A DNA stretch of 64,000 nucleotides from Crambe crambe (taxonomy: Eukaryota; Porifera; Demospongiae; Poecilosclerida; Crambeidae). Below are positions 1 to 11,781 of the stretch, one piece after another (positions within the stretch are counted from its first letter, which is position 1; each line of letters starts with the position of its first letter). Location of the stretch: positions 3,348,001-3,412,000 of the forward strand of contig OZ004588.1 of assembly GCA_963924555.1 (NCBI GenBank). Reading direction: 5' to 3'. Made by a program: the position numbers and the translations under genes. Below the pieces are notes generated by a model, which worked only from the letters and a program-made list of their open reading frames with translations, had not been told where the DNA came from and made no database searches.

Positions 1-1280
1 ACAAGGCTAATCATGATAAATTTTTGATTTTGATTTGTTTTCAGGGTCATTAAAATTAATCACATGACATTTAATTACCTTGTACAAAATGGAGTAAAAG
101 GTAATTATAAGTATAAGCTGTAACAATGAAAATAAACAAATTAAAAGCATGAATTATTATTTAACTAAAATCTCCCAATTTATGGTAGCTACTTACATTC
201 AAGAATGAGCCTTCAACAAGAGAACAATGTTCTAGCATAGCTGTACTACTCCACTGACTGTTAAAGATCGATACTCTGCGTATCTAATTCATGTTTTTAT
301 ATCCAAATAAGACAAGTCCAAACTTTATTAGCTGATTCCACAGTCTTCTGTGCCTAATTGCTTCAGCCAATTAACAAATATTGTGGTTATGTTTGACTAC
401 TTCAGGTTCAAAGTTGGATGAGCAGTGCTTGTAGGATGCTATAACTGAGCTAGATTCATTTACAAGTAAAGGGAAAATATCTATTCTGAATAAAGAAGGA
501 AAGTTAGGGGTGGCCATGTGTGATTCAAAAAGTTCAGCAACAAGAGAGTAGGATAAGATAATATAAAGGGAGTGAAGTAGCTCGTAGTTTGGCTTACTTG
601 ACTGAAGTTCGCTCTCTTAACAACATTACATAACCACATACCTCAACTACAAGCACATTACAAGCTTATATGTACATGACATTTTTTAAGCTATTTTATG
701 AGGACCCCAAGTGGCATCAACCAGGCCCAAATTTTTGTGAGGTAGAATTAGTGAAAAAAAAAGTTTTCTGCACTAATTTTCATGAATTCCATACCCAACA
801 AAATTTCACACTATACGATAATGGAACTTCAGCACAATAATTATAATTTATTAGCACTTTGTTGGCTACAGCAGAATTTGCTATAAGAATCAAAGTAGTT
901 TGAACAGAGTCACTTAATATGAAAGCCGAGAAGGGCACTTTTTCCGCGTAAACTGAATAACTTTTTATATGTTCCACCTGATCGGCTGGATAGTGTGACT
1001 ACTACCTTTAGGCGAAGTTACCTTCACATATCACATAAATAATTATGATTTGCATTAATCATACCCACCAGACTTCCAGCAAGTTTTCTTCTCAAGTGAA
1101 TAACCTCTGCCTTCAAGCAACATTGACCTCATTTCAGTTTTGCTTGATCGACCACATACCCATTATTTAACTGGGTATAAGTTACGTATGAGCTCACTTT
1201 ACTTACCCGAGTAGCCAATCACTTAATGAGTGATGAAAGAGTGATGTAGGCTGGAGTACAAAGTACGGAAACAAGGTGTA
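1..1280. other. AT-rich non-coding stretch
   Basis: No convincing coding region, RNA gene or inverted repeat was seen here. The short open frames have no splice context or recognisable motif. A segment near 597-667 resembles the tails of the repeats near 4066-4120 and 4410-4475 (shared text around 'cacatacctcaa' and 'aagcacattacaagc'). Confidence 0.5.
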
Positions 1281-1373
1281 CTGCATTTGCTCTGCTAACT
1301 GTCACAGAATTGACAAACCCTACATCGCTGCATGGACTGCATTTGTCACTGTGCTCTGCTAACTGTCATAAAA

Positions 1374-1450
1374 TTGACATAAACCCTACATCGCTGCTGC
1401 CATATTATCTTTTTTGGCTACACCTTGCAGTGATGTAGGGTTTATGTCAA
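1374..1450. repeat. Short fold-back repeat
   Basis: The arms at 1374-1397 and 1427-1450 are near-perfect reverse complements with a core of about 24 bases (TTGACATAAACCCTACATC on the left) around a 29-base loop. A partial direct copy of the left arm lies just upstream near 1311-1330. It is likely a MITE remnant or a hairpin; no coding content. Confidence 0.65.
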
Positions 1451-1781
1451 CTCTATGTCCAATTGGGCAGTCTGTGCCATCCCTAGCTACTTATCGTACT
1501 CTCTCATACTTTACTTAAATTTTTTTTCAGTATTTTCAAAAATTCCTGTCAAATTTAAAAATACTAATGAGTCGATATGGTGGGAAAGCACTACATTCAT
1601 AATAGCATATCTCACCCGAACTATGATAACATGCATGTGTGACAGTTGAGGGTAGAAATCAAGCTTCATTCACGCTTTCTACTTTTGAAAAAAAGTTTGA
1701 AAGGCAGAAATTTTGACAAAAGTAAACTTTGACTAAAACGTTGGGGTTGTTCCCAGAAAATAAAAGTAGAGCAGTAAATTA

Positions 1782-3046
1782 CAGTGGCCCATAAGGGCCA
1801 TGTCAAAGTAAGATTTTTCAATTTCCAAACTGAATATTTCTATTTTCTGAAATGAGTATTTCTAAAATGCACAATTCTAAAATGCGTATTTCCAAAATGC
1901 AAAATGTCTAGCTACAATTCCACTACACGGTGGAACCATACTTTGCCACTTACCTAGGCTAGCTATACATGAATAATTTTAGCCAGATAAATGGCTACTA
2001 AGCTAAAGCTACCAGTGCATATTAGTTGGAGGGTGTGGTCTCATTCAGTGTAGTTTTTTTAGAGTGATCCTGAAGAGTATGAAGGCTAGGCTTGCTGGAA
2101 AAGTGTTACACAATTCTATGTAGCTATATAGGTTGGAATTTGAAAAAGCTTGTATGCATGCTGCCTAGCTAGCTGCATGTAAGTTCATGTTTGGATCACT
2201 CTGTTTCTAATTATGTTGCTCACTCCTCTGCATTAAATATAATTTTATAAGGATACAGTTTAAGTGTGCCATCTACCCACTCCTCTGCATAGACAGCAAG
2301 CTATATAGCTAGCTATAGTCTTTGCTATTTCCAATCTTGCCATTTCCAATCTTACCATGAAGAGCAAAATAGCAAGATTGAAAATGAAATGGTAGCTATC
2401 TAGCTAAGATTGAAAATAACAAGATTGGAAATGGTAAGATTGGAAATGGCAAGATTAGAGATAGCAAGAATGGAAAAGTTCACTTTGCAAACTAGCATAA
2501 TAGCTAATATTATGTGGAGGAGTAAGCAACATTTAGAAAGAGAGTGATTGAACTTAGGCACACAAGCTTTTCAAAACACTCCAACCTACATAAAATCATC
2601 AACTGAATGTGACCACACCCTCCAACTAGCCTATTAATTTGAGCCTGAGTTGGGTAGATTGCCATTGATGTATAGCCATGTAGCCTAGGTAGATTTAGCT
2701 ATCTATATAGCTATTTATGATCTCAAAGGAACAACAGAAACAAAGCTTAGGTTGATAACACTTTACCTATCTGAAATCTTTCAGTTGATGCATTATAGAT
2801 AAACATTTTTAGTCATGTTAATTAGTAGTTAGCTATATGCATAAACCTAGTATGCATTGCCTATAGTCTCTATAAATTGGTATACCCAACAAGACTACCT
2901 ATCAACTACTATCTATGTGCATGCATGTTTTCAGAATCTTATCGATTTTGGAAATGTACATTTTAGAAATACTCATTTCAGAAAATAGAAATGTTCAGTT
3001 TGGAAATTGAAAATTCTTACTTTGACATGGCCCCTATGGGCCACCG
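1782..3046. mobile_element. Non-autonomous TIR element with nested inverted repeats
   Basis: The ends are long inverted repeats of about 90-100 bases: left begins CAGTGGCCCATAAGGGCCAT, and the right end read in reverse begins CGGTGGCCCATAGGGGCCAT. Both sides are flanked by TA (1780-1781 and 3047-3048), the target duplication expected for Tc1/mariner-type or pogo-type transposition. A second inverted pair lies inside (about 2027-2055 and 2605-2632, around GGAGGGTGTGGTC), and a third palindromic pair inside that (about 2325-2360 and 2425-2460). No transposase was seen, so it is non-autonomous. Superfamily is inference from the TA flanks only. Confidence 0.75.
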
Positions 3047-3169
3047 TAAAATTGTGTCACTGTGCATGCATGTAATCGATCGCGCACAAGATCGTCGGTC
3101 AGTACAGTGCAGTAGCCTCGTCCAGGCTCTAATTTTACAGCTATAGGATAGCTCTCATGTACCAGTTCT

Positions 3170-3450
3170 TTCTCAGTGTGCGGATGGTGTGTTTGTTTAG
3201 CTGGGATAACCCCACCTAGTACTGAAGAAGGATCAGCAGCAAGCAATTCTCTCCATCGGTCTGTTCATTGGTGAATAGTGCAGAGCTGATGCTATGATCA
3301 TCTCCTCTGACTTTAATGTAGGTTGGTTTACGAATACACCACTATGGAAGTGCCAGAGAACAGAGCAATGCTCATACACATAGTTACATGCTGTGACATC
3401 ACATACCATCATAAAGTGTAATAGGCTGGAATTTCGCGTGAAACGAGACT
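3170..3450. repeat. Dispersed repeat shared with 26570-26910
   Basis: This stretch matches 26570-26910 over most of its length: shared text includes 'ccacctagtactgaa', 'tgatcatctcctct', 'catcataaagtgtaatagg' and 'ggaatttcgc'. The 26-kb copy carries about 60 more bases in the middle and lies between inverted termini. The open frames differ between the copies, so it is more likely a repeat than a gene. Confidence 0.65.
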
Positions 3451-3973
3451 ATACAGTGCAGGTGCAGTGTAAATGGGCTGAGTTTCGATACAGCTAGAGT
3501 CAAGTAAGGTATCGAAGAGGTAGTGAAAATAGCTTAGTTCATTATTCCAAGTCCATAAGCTTAAAAGCCTACCTTATAGCTGTTTGCTGGATTCTCTCCG
3601 TTCACTAGCTAGCTGAACCAAGACCCTCGTGAGACTATAGCTAGCTTTAGCTTGATTTGAAGTCTCACTCTAAAATCTGTTTTGCAACAACTGAATTGCT
3701 CCATAGGAAGCAGGCATCCTTGTTTTTTTGTCGAGGAAGGGGGTGATGGGGTCACTGGTGGACTACAAGCCTGTGACTGCACAGTTTCAGCATAGACCAT
3801 TTTATAGAACTTATCCAGACTGAGCCTGGTACATTCTGTGATGCATAAGGAGCCCCTCCCCCATTTATGTCCACCCCCTAGCCATAATCATATGATTTTG
3901 AACTTACAATATACTGTCACTTAGTGCAGTCTAGAACTGAAATGGAGAAAGTTGAATATTGTGTCTCCACTGT

Positions 3974-4058
3974 AGCTCTGGACTTCTCACTTGGAGGTCC
4001 TTGTCTCAGTTCTTACTGCAGTCACACTTGCTTGCTTGTCTCAAATGACAATCAGTTT
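3974..4058 (+). pseudogene. Decayed fragment of the Roco-like GTPase gene
   Basis: The segment from 'gctctggacttctcacttgg' to 'atgacaatcagttt' is a diverged copy of coding bases 8036-8115, the stretch of the downstream Roco/Death gene that encodes ALDFPLGGPRLGTYCS. It has substitutions and no surrounding open frame. It suggests that a paralogous gene copy once lay upstream and decayed. Confidence 0.6.
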
Positions 4059-4334
4059 ACTCTTGAGCTAGTTAACAGCATCACCTAACCACATACCTCA
4101 ATATCTACAAGCACATTACAAGCAACAACCCAAGAACCAAATTTAAAGTTAGTGCTTTCTAGCTCTATAGAAAGCATACATGAAGAAATCCTTTAGTTAA
4201 AAACATGTTTACTATATCATCATTCTATGAAACGTTTCCCTGATTCCTCGTTGATTCTTAAATAACTTCAAACCTGAAATACAGTCACTTGATTAGAACT
4301 GAAATGGAGAAAATCCATGTCTCCAATAATTTGG

Positions 4335-4412
4335 CAGTAGTTCCTCTTGCTCTGGACTTCCCACTTGGTTGTTAATTCTTGCAGTCTTACTTGTCAAATA
4401 ACAATCAGTTTA
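4335..4412 (+). pseudogene. Second decayed fragment of the Roco-like gene
   Basis: 'tgctctggacttcccacttgg' followed by a shortened version of the same coding stretch repeats the fragment at 3974. The two lie in a direct repeat of roughly 190 bases spaced about 355 bases apart; both continue into the same tail ('gagctagttaacagcatcac'). The reading frame is lost by deletion. Confidence 0.55.
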
Positions 4413-4479
4413 CTCTTGAGCTAGTTAACAGCATCACATAACATACCTCAATATCTACAAGCACATTACAAGCATATTC

Positions 4480-5460
4480 ATGCAAATTTGCAAGCTATTT
4501 GTAATGCGATTACAGGAAGTCATTTAAAGGTTCAATATGAAGAACCCAATAAGTTATGTTTGTGGAGTTGTTATCAAGGCAAGGCCATCATCCAAACCCA
4601 AGAACTACTTCTAGTTCAGATCATTGATAAAACGTCAGTTATATTGGCTATAGCAGCTACAGGACTTACAATAAATAGAAAATAAAGAAGAAACATAAAG
4701 ATTTAGATATTCAACTGGACACATAATTGAAAGTTTACCATCTTAATGAGCTTTCTGGAAAAGAATCACCTGTTCCTTGCATTGATGAATTTGAGCATTT
4801 AGTTTAATAATAATTCATGAGGTTTGTATGATAAAGCACTAGCTATTGAAATATCAAAATCTCATGGAACCAATTAGCTCTTTGTGGAATCAGTGTACAT
4901 AACATTGTGTGTAAGTGGTTGAACTTTCAATGTTATTACGGTTTTCAGGAATGTGATAAGTAAATGTTTGTATGGTGTTAGTTTTATAGGAAGGCACTTC
5001 AGGAGTTGAATAGCATTATCTGGTTTTCTGTTTTGGTAATTAACCATTGGCTGACACTGAAGTCAGCAGCTCCAGCTGAAGTGGTACTAGGTAGCTAGCC
5101 TGTGAATGGCTAGCAAACTATTGATTGCTGATTGAATACATAGCCATTCTTGACCTTCCGTAATACAGCTGACTACTACTAACGTGAGTAGCACTTACTT
5201 TCCTAGGTCCAATGCACTTGGCAACTAGTGAGCATAAGAAAGAAGAAAATAAATTGTTTACTTATCATTCCACTAATATAGTAGAATGTTCTTACATGTG
5301 CATGCAAAAAAAGTATTCATATAGCTATTAAATTTTCAATCCCATGGTACAAATTATTCATGATGTATGCAATGATGTTCTATGTCAGTTGTGTGCATGA
5401 CACATACCAAGTAGAAAAAAATTAATTTCAGTGGGTATATTAATATAATTTGATGTTTAT
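4480..5460. other. Non-coding, nothing recognised
   Basis: AT-rich sequence with only short open frames and no splice-flanked coding segment, RNA gene or clear repeat. Confidence 0.45.
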
Positions 5461-5468
5461 ACATGCAT

Positions 5469-6343
5469 AATAGCCTCGTACCCAGGCCCACTTTTTTCGC
5501 GGGGCAGTGGAAAAGTGAAGGGCCTAGTATAAGTTGCATGCGCATGCACTTAATTAGACACGAGATAATATGTAAAATTTCATCCATGATGAATGATGTA
5601 ATCATAAAAACGTATGTAGCACGTGCGCATTCAATCAGTGCATGCAGCTAAGGCATAGATAGCCCTAGCCCTAGCCCTAGCCCTATGGCTAAGGTAAAGC
5701 GGGGCTATTTCGAACGGCAGGGCTATTCCGTAGGGTCAAATATTTTCAAAATTTCATGAGCTTACGAGCTCTATTTTGAAAGATATATTCTACCATTATA
5801 GTAGATCATATCCTCCAACATTGAGCTGAGTGGTTTCAGAAATATTTGAACCTACGGAATAGCCCCGCCATTCGAAATAGCCCCGCTTTACCTTATCTAT
5901 GCTTAAAGCTAGCAAGTTAGCTAGCTAGATCTGACTCCAGACCTTATCCACATCAGTGAAATTAACTAAGACACAACAAGAACAACACCATCCCTCTCAA
6001 CCCAATATGGTCAAAAAAGGTAAGACATGATACTTTGATAGCAGCGACTCTTCTCGTCTAACCAGTTGGTAGCGACACACAAACAGCTTACACAGAATGC
6101 TTCTGGGAGTGAGGTGAGTTGAATCTAGAGCAGAAAGACAGAACAGTCTAGAGCTAGCTGCTGACTCAGCTCTCAAAATTACGATGATGTAATGTTTATT
6201 ACGATTTGTGTAACAGACGTGCCCGAAAGTATAGCGAATCCCCCCCTAATTGGGGGGATGGATCGCATGCACATGCAAGTTATACCAGGCCCTTTGCTTT
6301 TCCACCGCTCCGCGAAAAAAGCAGGCCTGGGTACGAGGCTAAC
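5469..6343. repeat. Inverted pair of MITE-like ends around intron 1 of the GTPase gene
   Basis: At 5469-5545 the + strand reads 'tagcctcgtacccaggcc ... tttttcgcgg'; at about 6262-6343 the same text occurs in reverse complement, and both reach a 'gcatgcgcatgc'-like inner edge. They are either the two ends of one 870-base element or two copies of a short element in opposite orientation. The right copy lies inside intron 1 of the Roco/Death gene. No target duplication could be fixed. Confidence 0.6.
5653..5902. mobile_element. 250-bp fold-back MITE
   Basis: The left arm runs from GCATAGATA at 5653 through 'aaggtaaagcggggctattt' and 'gggctattccgtagg'; the right arm is its reverse complement, ending TATCTATGC at 5902. 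The left arm also carries about four tandem CCCTAG hexamers (5661-5685) that the right arm lacks. It is a palindromic element with no coding capacity. Confidence 0.8.
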
Positions 6344-9000
6344 ATGCATAATAACATTCATCCGGTTTTTTCATTGACTACCTGTAGGTTCCGCTGAGTC
6401 ACGTCGACTGTATAATGAGGCAATGAAGCAGGGACATGTAAAGTCCCAGATCAACAAAGCCCTCCTTTATGGGGCTCCAGGAACCGGAAAATCGAGTTCA
6501 ATTGACCTTTTCGTTGGTAACCCTCCAAGGCAAGCCAGAATAAGCACTCCTCTAGCTGCTCGTCCAATTACAATGATACATATGGGTGTAACCAAGAAGG
6601 AGTGGAAAAAGCTTTCCTCAAAAGAACAGAAAAAAATTCTAGCGAGGGCCATATATGCTCAGCTTCATGCCAATGACAAAGATTCTGGCGAGGATTCTGT
6701 CTCTGATGAGGGATCTGGTGAGGATTCTGAATCTGGCGAAAATTTAAGTTCCGATACGACTCTTGAGCACAAAGAAGCTCATAGTAAAGAAAATAAGTCG
6801 ACACATGACGTACATCCACAAGTACACCCAGCAACTCATTCCAGTCCAACACCTGCTAGAAAAACAAAGAAAGGTTCTCAATCAAAGGCACTGCCATCCA
6901 TTAGCACACATGAGGAACTAATGGAACTATTGGACGAGATCTCCAAATCAAATGAAGCCTTACCTGTCTTCCGGAAGGTCAAATTGATCGACTCTGGTGG
7001 ACAACCACAATTTCATGAGGTGTTACCTGTATTTCTTCGTCGCATGTCCCTCTACATATTCGTCTTCAAGCTGTCAGAAGAACTCGCCACCAAGCCCATG
7101 GTAGAGTATTTTGGGGAGGATGGGAAGCGTGTGGGGACACCTTACCGATCAGCTCAGTCCAACGAGCAGCTATTGAAGCACTGCCTTCGCACTTTGCACA
7201 CCCACAGATCATCTCCCGATACTAAAGGTGAGTGCTCCAAAATCATGATCGTAGGGACCCACAGGGACGAAGAACACCTGTGCACGACCGAAACACGAGA
7301 GCAGAAGAATAAGAAGTTAGAAAAGCTGTTGCTTCCGATGTTCCGAGAGGAAGTCATCTACTACAAACTGGCAGAAAATAAGTTAATCTTTCCAGTCAAT
7401 GCCAAAAATCCTGAAGAGCTTGATAAGGATACAGCTAGAGATATCCAAAGTGTAGTCCTAACTAAGTGTATGCCTGATCCCATTGATGTGCCCCTTCAGT
7501 ATTTCTCTTTGGAAATTATCCTTGAAGAAGTTAGCCTTTCTTTAGACAGAGGGGTATTGAGCAAAGAAGAATGCCTTAGAGCAGCAGATAAGCTTTTCTT
7601 TAATGACCATACACTGGATGGAGCTCTCCAGTTCCTAGATGAAATTTCATCGGTCTTTTATTTCCCCGAGGTTCTGGATGGTGTTGTATTCACTAACCCT
7701 CAAGTCCTCTTGGATAAGGTAACTGAGTTGGTGGAGATTACCTATTGCTTGAGAGAAAATGTTGGTTGTAAAACACTTGGTGCACTTTCTGGAGGCTGGC
7801 AGAAGTTTAAAGATCATGGCATTGTTAGCTTAGAGCTTCTGCAAGAGAAAGAGTTTGATAAGCATTATGTGCCTGATATCTTTACTCCTGTTGATCTGGT
7901 TAAGCTCTTTAGAAAGTTGCTCATCATAGCTGACTTTAGTGCTTCAGAGTACATCATGCCTGCTCTCCTTCCTGTTCTTGAAAATAAGAAAGTTCATGAT
8001 TATCGTATCACTAAAGATTCACCTGTAGCTCCTCTTGCTCTGGACTTCCCACTTGGAGGTCCTCGTCTTGGTACTTACTGCAGTCTCACTTGCTTTCTTG
8101 TCTCCAATGACAACCAGTTTCCACGTCCTTGGAAAATAGTGCTGCTTCCTCATTCCAACACTCCAGCTTGCCTGAATCGAAACTGCACCCAATTCATGGT
8201 ACCTGGCTTTCCTGGCTCTATCACTCTGATTGACACATTTTCTCATGTTGAGATCCATGTGGACACTGCCAAGAAAGTTTGTAGCAAGCTCTGCTCTTTT
8301 GTCTCTCAGGCTGTGTTTGCAGGTCTAAAGAAAGCCATGTTAGTTCTTGGGTACAATAACTCGATCCCTTCAAAAGCACTTCTTTGTCCTTGTGGGGCTA
8401 AAGATCCCCATGTTGCCACTTTCGGGGATGGTCTCTGGATCTGCAGTCAAGATAACAAAGTATTTGGAGATCTCACTCCTAGACACCTGCTGTGGTGTGA
8501 TCAACCAGATCATTCTCCTATGAAAGGTTGGTCAAATTATATATATAAAAAAGAGGCAATTGTTACACTTATTGATCTTGTTTTATTATAACTTATTTAG
8601 CTAGTGCCTTAATTCCTTCACTGCTTTGACTTTTGATAATTTTATCTTTATCATGGAATTTGTGATTATTTCATTTGCAGGAGCTTCTGCCTCTTCAACT
8701 CCTACTATGATGGAAATCATTCGCTTCCCTTCAAAAGATTCCAAAGTGAACTTGGCTCAAGAAATCGGAACTAAGTATTTCGAATTTGGAACTTTCTTGC
8801 TTGAAGATGCCACTGGTGCTCGTATCAGTGCCTTGAAAAAAGAGTTGAGAGATAATGCAGAAGATATCAATCGCGAAATCTTCCAAAAATGGTTGAGTGG
8901 AGATGGGAAAAAGCCTGTTTCATGGGAGACTCTAATTGCTGTACTTGAAGACATTGGATTGAGTGAACTAGCAAAATCGATAGCAGAAGTCAAACAATAA
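6007..9000 (+). CDS. Roco-like GTPase with C-terminal Death domain (3 exons)
   Basis: Exons 6007-6019, 6388-8526 and 8681-9000 join in phase 1 at both introns to give 823 residues, stop TAA. The first ATG encodes only MVKK plus one base; the donor is GTAAGA and the acceptor CTGTAG. The large exon opens with a P-loop (GAPGTGKSS, about residues 33-41), then an acidic Ser/Glu linker, a G3-like DSGGQPQF (about 206), a G4-like GTHRDEE (about 294) and a G5-like VNAKNP, followed by a winged-helix/COR-like region. The last exon carries a Death domain (about 735-820) ending in WETLIAVLEDIGLSELAKSI. Roco proteins are GTP-dependent signalling switches and Death domains assemble signalling complexes, so a cytoplasmic immune or cell-death role is inference. 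The middle exon would be functional from its own ATG at 6423 if the tiny first exon is wrong. Confidence 0.87.
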
Positions 9001-9129
9001 GCACATTATTATATCTATCTACACTTTTCATTACATTCTACTTCTATACCCATACTATAGCACTGTTCAATTAAAATTTTGTTTGCGTTAACAATAATGG
9101 TAGGTTATACAATGGTCTTTTAATTCCAG

Positions 9130-9285
9130 TGTCTTTCTCTCCTCCAACCATGATGGACATCCTGTATTTCCTCCTACCTCTACAAGACTCTAACTTGACT
9201 CAAGATTTATTATAGCTACCTTGAAGACAGAACTAGAGCTCAAATCTGAATTCAACTGCCAAGTGTTGAGAAGACTGGAAGCTAA
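9130..9285 (+). pseudogene. Relic of a duplicated Death-domain exon
   Basis: After an acceptor-like 'taattccag' the sequence reads in phase 1 as a copy of the start of the Death exon at 8681 (SPPTMMDILYF against STPTMMEIIRF), reaching an in-frame TAG at 9213-9215. Later text (EDRTRAQI-like) is still recognisable beyond it. It lies only 130 bases after the real gene's stop, so it looks like a tandem exon duplication that decayed. Confidence 0.75.
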
Positions 9286-9289
9286 TTCT

Positions 9290-9700
9290 TTATAATAATT
9301 TGAATTCTGATACCCAACAAAAGGCAAAATACACACACAAACAAAAAACCATTAACACAGAGCAGAGAACAACAGCAATAGCTACATTAAATACATTTAC
9401 TTTTATTAAACAACAATGAGCTTGACCAAAAATAATATATAGGAAAGAGGACCCAGATCATCCTAAAAAGCCCCAATAACTCAATGCTTTCTTTATGTCC
9501 TCTTTGATGGAGTTAGTGGCCAAAGGATTATGTCTACCAATAACCCAAACAGTTCCCTTCATTACATCACAATTCATTTATGTGGGTCTCTAGTTAGCAC
9601 TCTAAAAGAATTATTGTGCACAGATCATGGAAATATAAAGAAGTCAATCACTACAGTTAATAGCACACTCTGTCTGACTGGACCATGACTCTTTCTCCTT
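9290..9700. other. Non-coding, nothing recognised
   Basis: No gene, RNA or clear repeat was seen between the Death-exon relic and the first promoter-like module of the array. Confidence 0.4.
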
Positions 9701-9704
9701 ATTT

Positions 9705-9932
9705 TGCGCATGAGCAATGTGTTTGATTTTAAGGGGGTGGGGCAGGCAGGCTGGAATTGCATGGTGGGCATTATTTGCTTCAGTGGATAGCACATGCATT
9801 GGAATATTCTGACCGAGGACTCTGTTCGAAGATCGACGTGGAGACAGCTTGCCTGTTGAGTGTCTGCAGTCAGCGGCATTGAACGAGGTTTCATTCAGAG
9901 GGAAGTGTTCTGTATTAATAACTATGGGATCG
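9705..9932 (+). promoter_or_regulatory. Promoter/first-exon-like module 1
   Basis: TGCGCATGAGCA (9705-9716, an imperfect version of the TGCGCATGCGCA palindrome bound by NRF-1 in animals) is followed by 'tggtgggcattattt' and, about 200 bases on, by a donor-like GGATCG/GTGAAAG at 9932/9933. The same order of parts recurs at 15642, 47790 and 49723. No open frame with an ATG spans it, so it would be an untranslated first exon. Promoter function is inference. Confidence 0.4.
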
Positions 9933-10614
9933 GTGAAAGTACCTGCCTAGTTTTTAACAGTTAGTGAAAACTCTTGATCAGTGATATCTTCCAACTCATC
10001 CATTGATCCACCCATCTTTAGCATAAGACATGTTTCTTGGAGTCAGGTATGATGATGTGCATTTACATTGTATTAGTATATGATGTCATATGACTGTTGG
10101 GTTGCATACACGCAGTACAGCTTGCCAATGTCTACTTATATGGTACTGTTGCCTTACTGTGACCTTAATCAAGTTGTTTAAATTTACGTGCTGGGTTTAT
10201 GATAATTAGGAAGCATCGAAGGCTCTTGGATAAAACATCAAAGTCTTAAAATATCAAATATGCCAGACATCCTTTTGTGTATAATATTAGCAATGTGTGT
10301 ATTTACAGTGTACACCCTTCCTCTCCCCACCTTAGTTTTAACTGCTCGTTTACAGAGTGGAGTTGTAATTCCAGCATAGCTGGTCACTAGATCGTTTACT
10401 TTCAGAAAAAAGTTTCTGAGCATCTGGTAGGTTGGAGATATAGTGAGCCCCTTTACCCCCAATACAATAAACTAACATGTTGCATTTCCATGCAATCACT
10501 GGTAGTAGTAAAGCACTGATGTTTGTATATACAGATAGAGCAAACACACCCCCCACCCCCTCCATACTTCTTTTGGTTCTAACTAATCACTGTATGTTGT
10601 GTATGCAATTACAG

Positions 10615-10685
10615 AATGAGATGATGAAGTCCTCGAGGAAGAGGAGCAGTCGTAATTGTCCCTCTAAGAGACCAAACCCGTACAG
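10615..10685 (+). pseudogene. 71-nt exon-like module, copy 1
   Basis: Acceptor 'tgcaattacag' and donor GTAACC flank 71 bases open in one frame (NEMMKSSRKRSSRNCPSKRP and four further codons). Spliced to the exon-like block at 11054-11119 the frame stays open (joint AG/C), giving 45 codons. Other copies have shifted frames, so protein coding is doubtful today. Function unknown. Confidence 0.45.
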
Positions 10686-11053
10686 GTAACCATCAATCCT
10701 TCTCATATTTGTCTGTTGGATCCTAGCAGCCCTTACTTGCTTTCACATGTGATTTCCTTTTGATGTGGTTTTAAACATTGATATTATGTCTCAACCACCC
10801 CCACCCTCTGCTCAAGCTTCTTTGTGATTGTATGTACTAGCATGTCATGTCCTCTATGCCTCCCCTTTATAAGCTGCCAGTGCTTTATGTGGAATTGGCT
10901 CAGAAGGTATAAATAGTCCTATTGCTTAACAATAAGGTGTTGATATGCCACCTATGTGCAGTGCATCACATTTTCATAGGTACGTATAATCAGTACATCT
11001 TCTGATTTTCCCTTCCTCCCTCTATATATTGTCCCATCACACTTTATCCCTAG

Positions 11054-11119
11054 CATGGATAGTGCTGAGAGAGAGTTCGTAGACCTGAACACCTCATGGC
11101 CCACCACTGTCAATCTATG
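11054..11119 (+). pseudogene. 66-nt exon-like module
   Basis: 'tccctag' acceptor, then CATGGATAGTGCTGAG through 'gtcaatctatg' and donor GTATGT. In frame it reads MDSAEREFVDLNTSWPTTV, and its phase matches the end of the 71-nt module at 10615. Relatives occur near 11622, 16513, 18447, 20880, 52543, 54507 and elsewhere, mostly frameshifted. Confidence 0.4.
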
Positions 11120-11781
11120 GTATGTTTTGAGATTGACTATTCTGTTTTCGACTTTCTGGTGTTGAGACCCTTTACCCATTTTTGATATTGTGAACCTTCT
11201 CTTGCTTAATGGTAGCATAATTGCAAACCACCAAATTGTCCATCCACATGGAAATCTGTGCATCATAATTATGACTTTAGCTTCTCCAGGTTGGAAAAAC
11301 TTGCACCTCTGTACTGACATCAGTGTCACATTGATTAATCCCTCTCTCCCTTGATAGGGTCCTTGTACCATATGAATGTCTGGGATCCTACCCACATGCA
11401 AATTCAACTCCCTTCACCCCTTAGATACGAGTTGCATGCATGAAGGAAGGACTCGGTATTGTCGGTACATCTTCTAATTGCCCCTCCCCTATATATTGTC
11501 CCATCTCTGTCAGTTGTGGGGTGAATACAAGTTGCTTGCATGAAGGAAGGTTTCTCTTTGATTGGTATAATTGATACATCTTCTAATTCCCCCTCCTCCC
11601 CCTATACATGTCCCCTAGCATGGAAGATGCTGATGGAGTTAGTAGATGTGAACACCTCATGGCCCACCACTGTCATTCTATTCTGTACATATGACTTTCT
11701 AATGTTGAGACCCTTTACCCAGCTAATGTGTATAGAGTGGCAGTACAGGAACTTGACTTTGAGTGTTGAGGTGTCTCTCCC

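Noticed and set aside
5661-5685. Telomere-like repeat
   Set aside because: The unit is CCCTAG, not CCCTAA, it has only about four copies and sits in one arm of a MITE.
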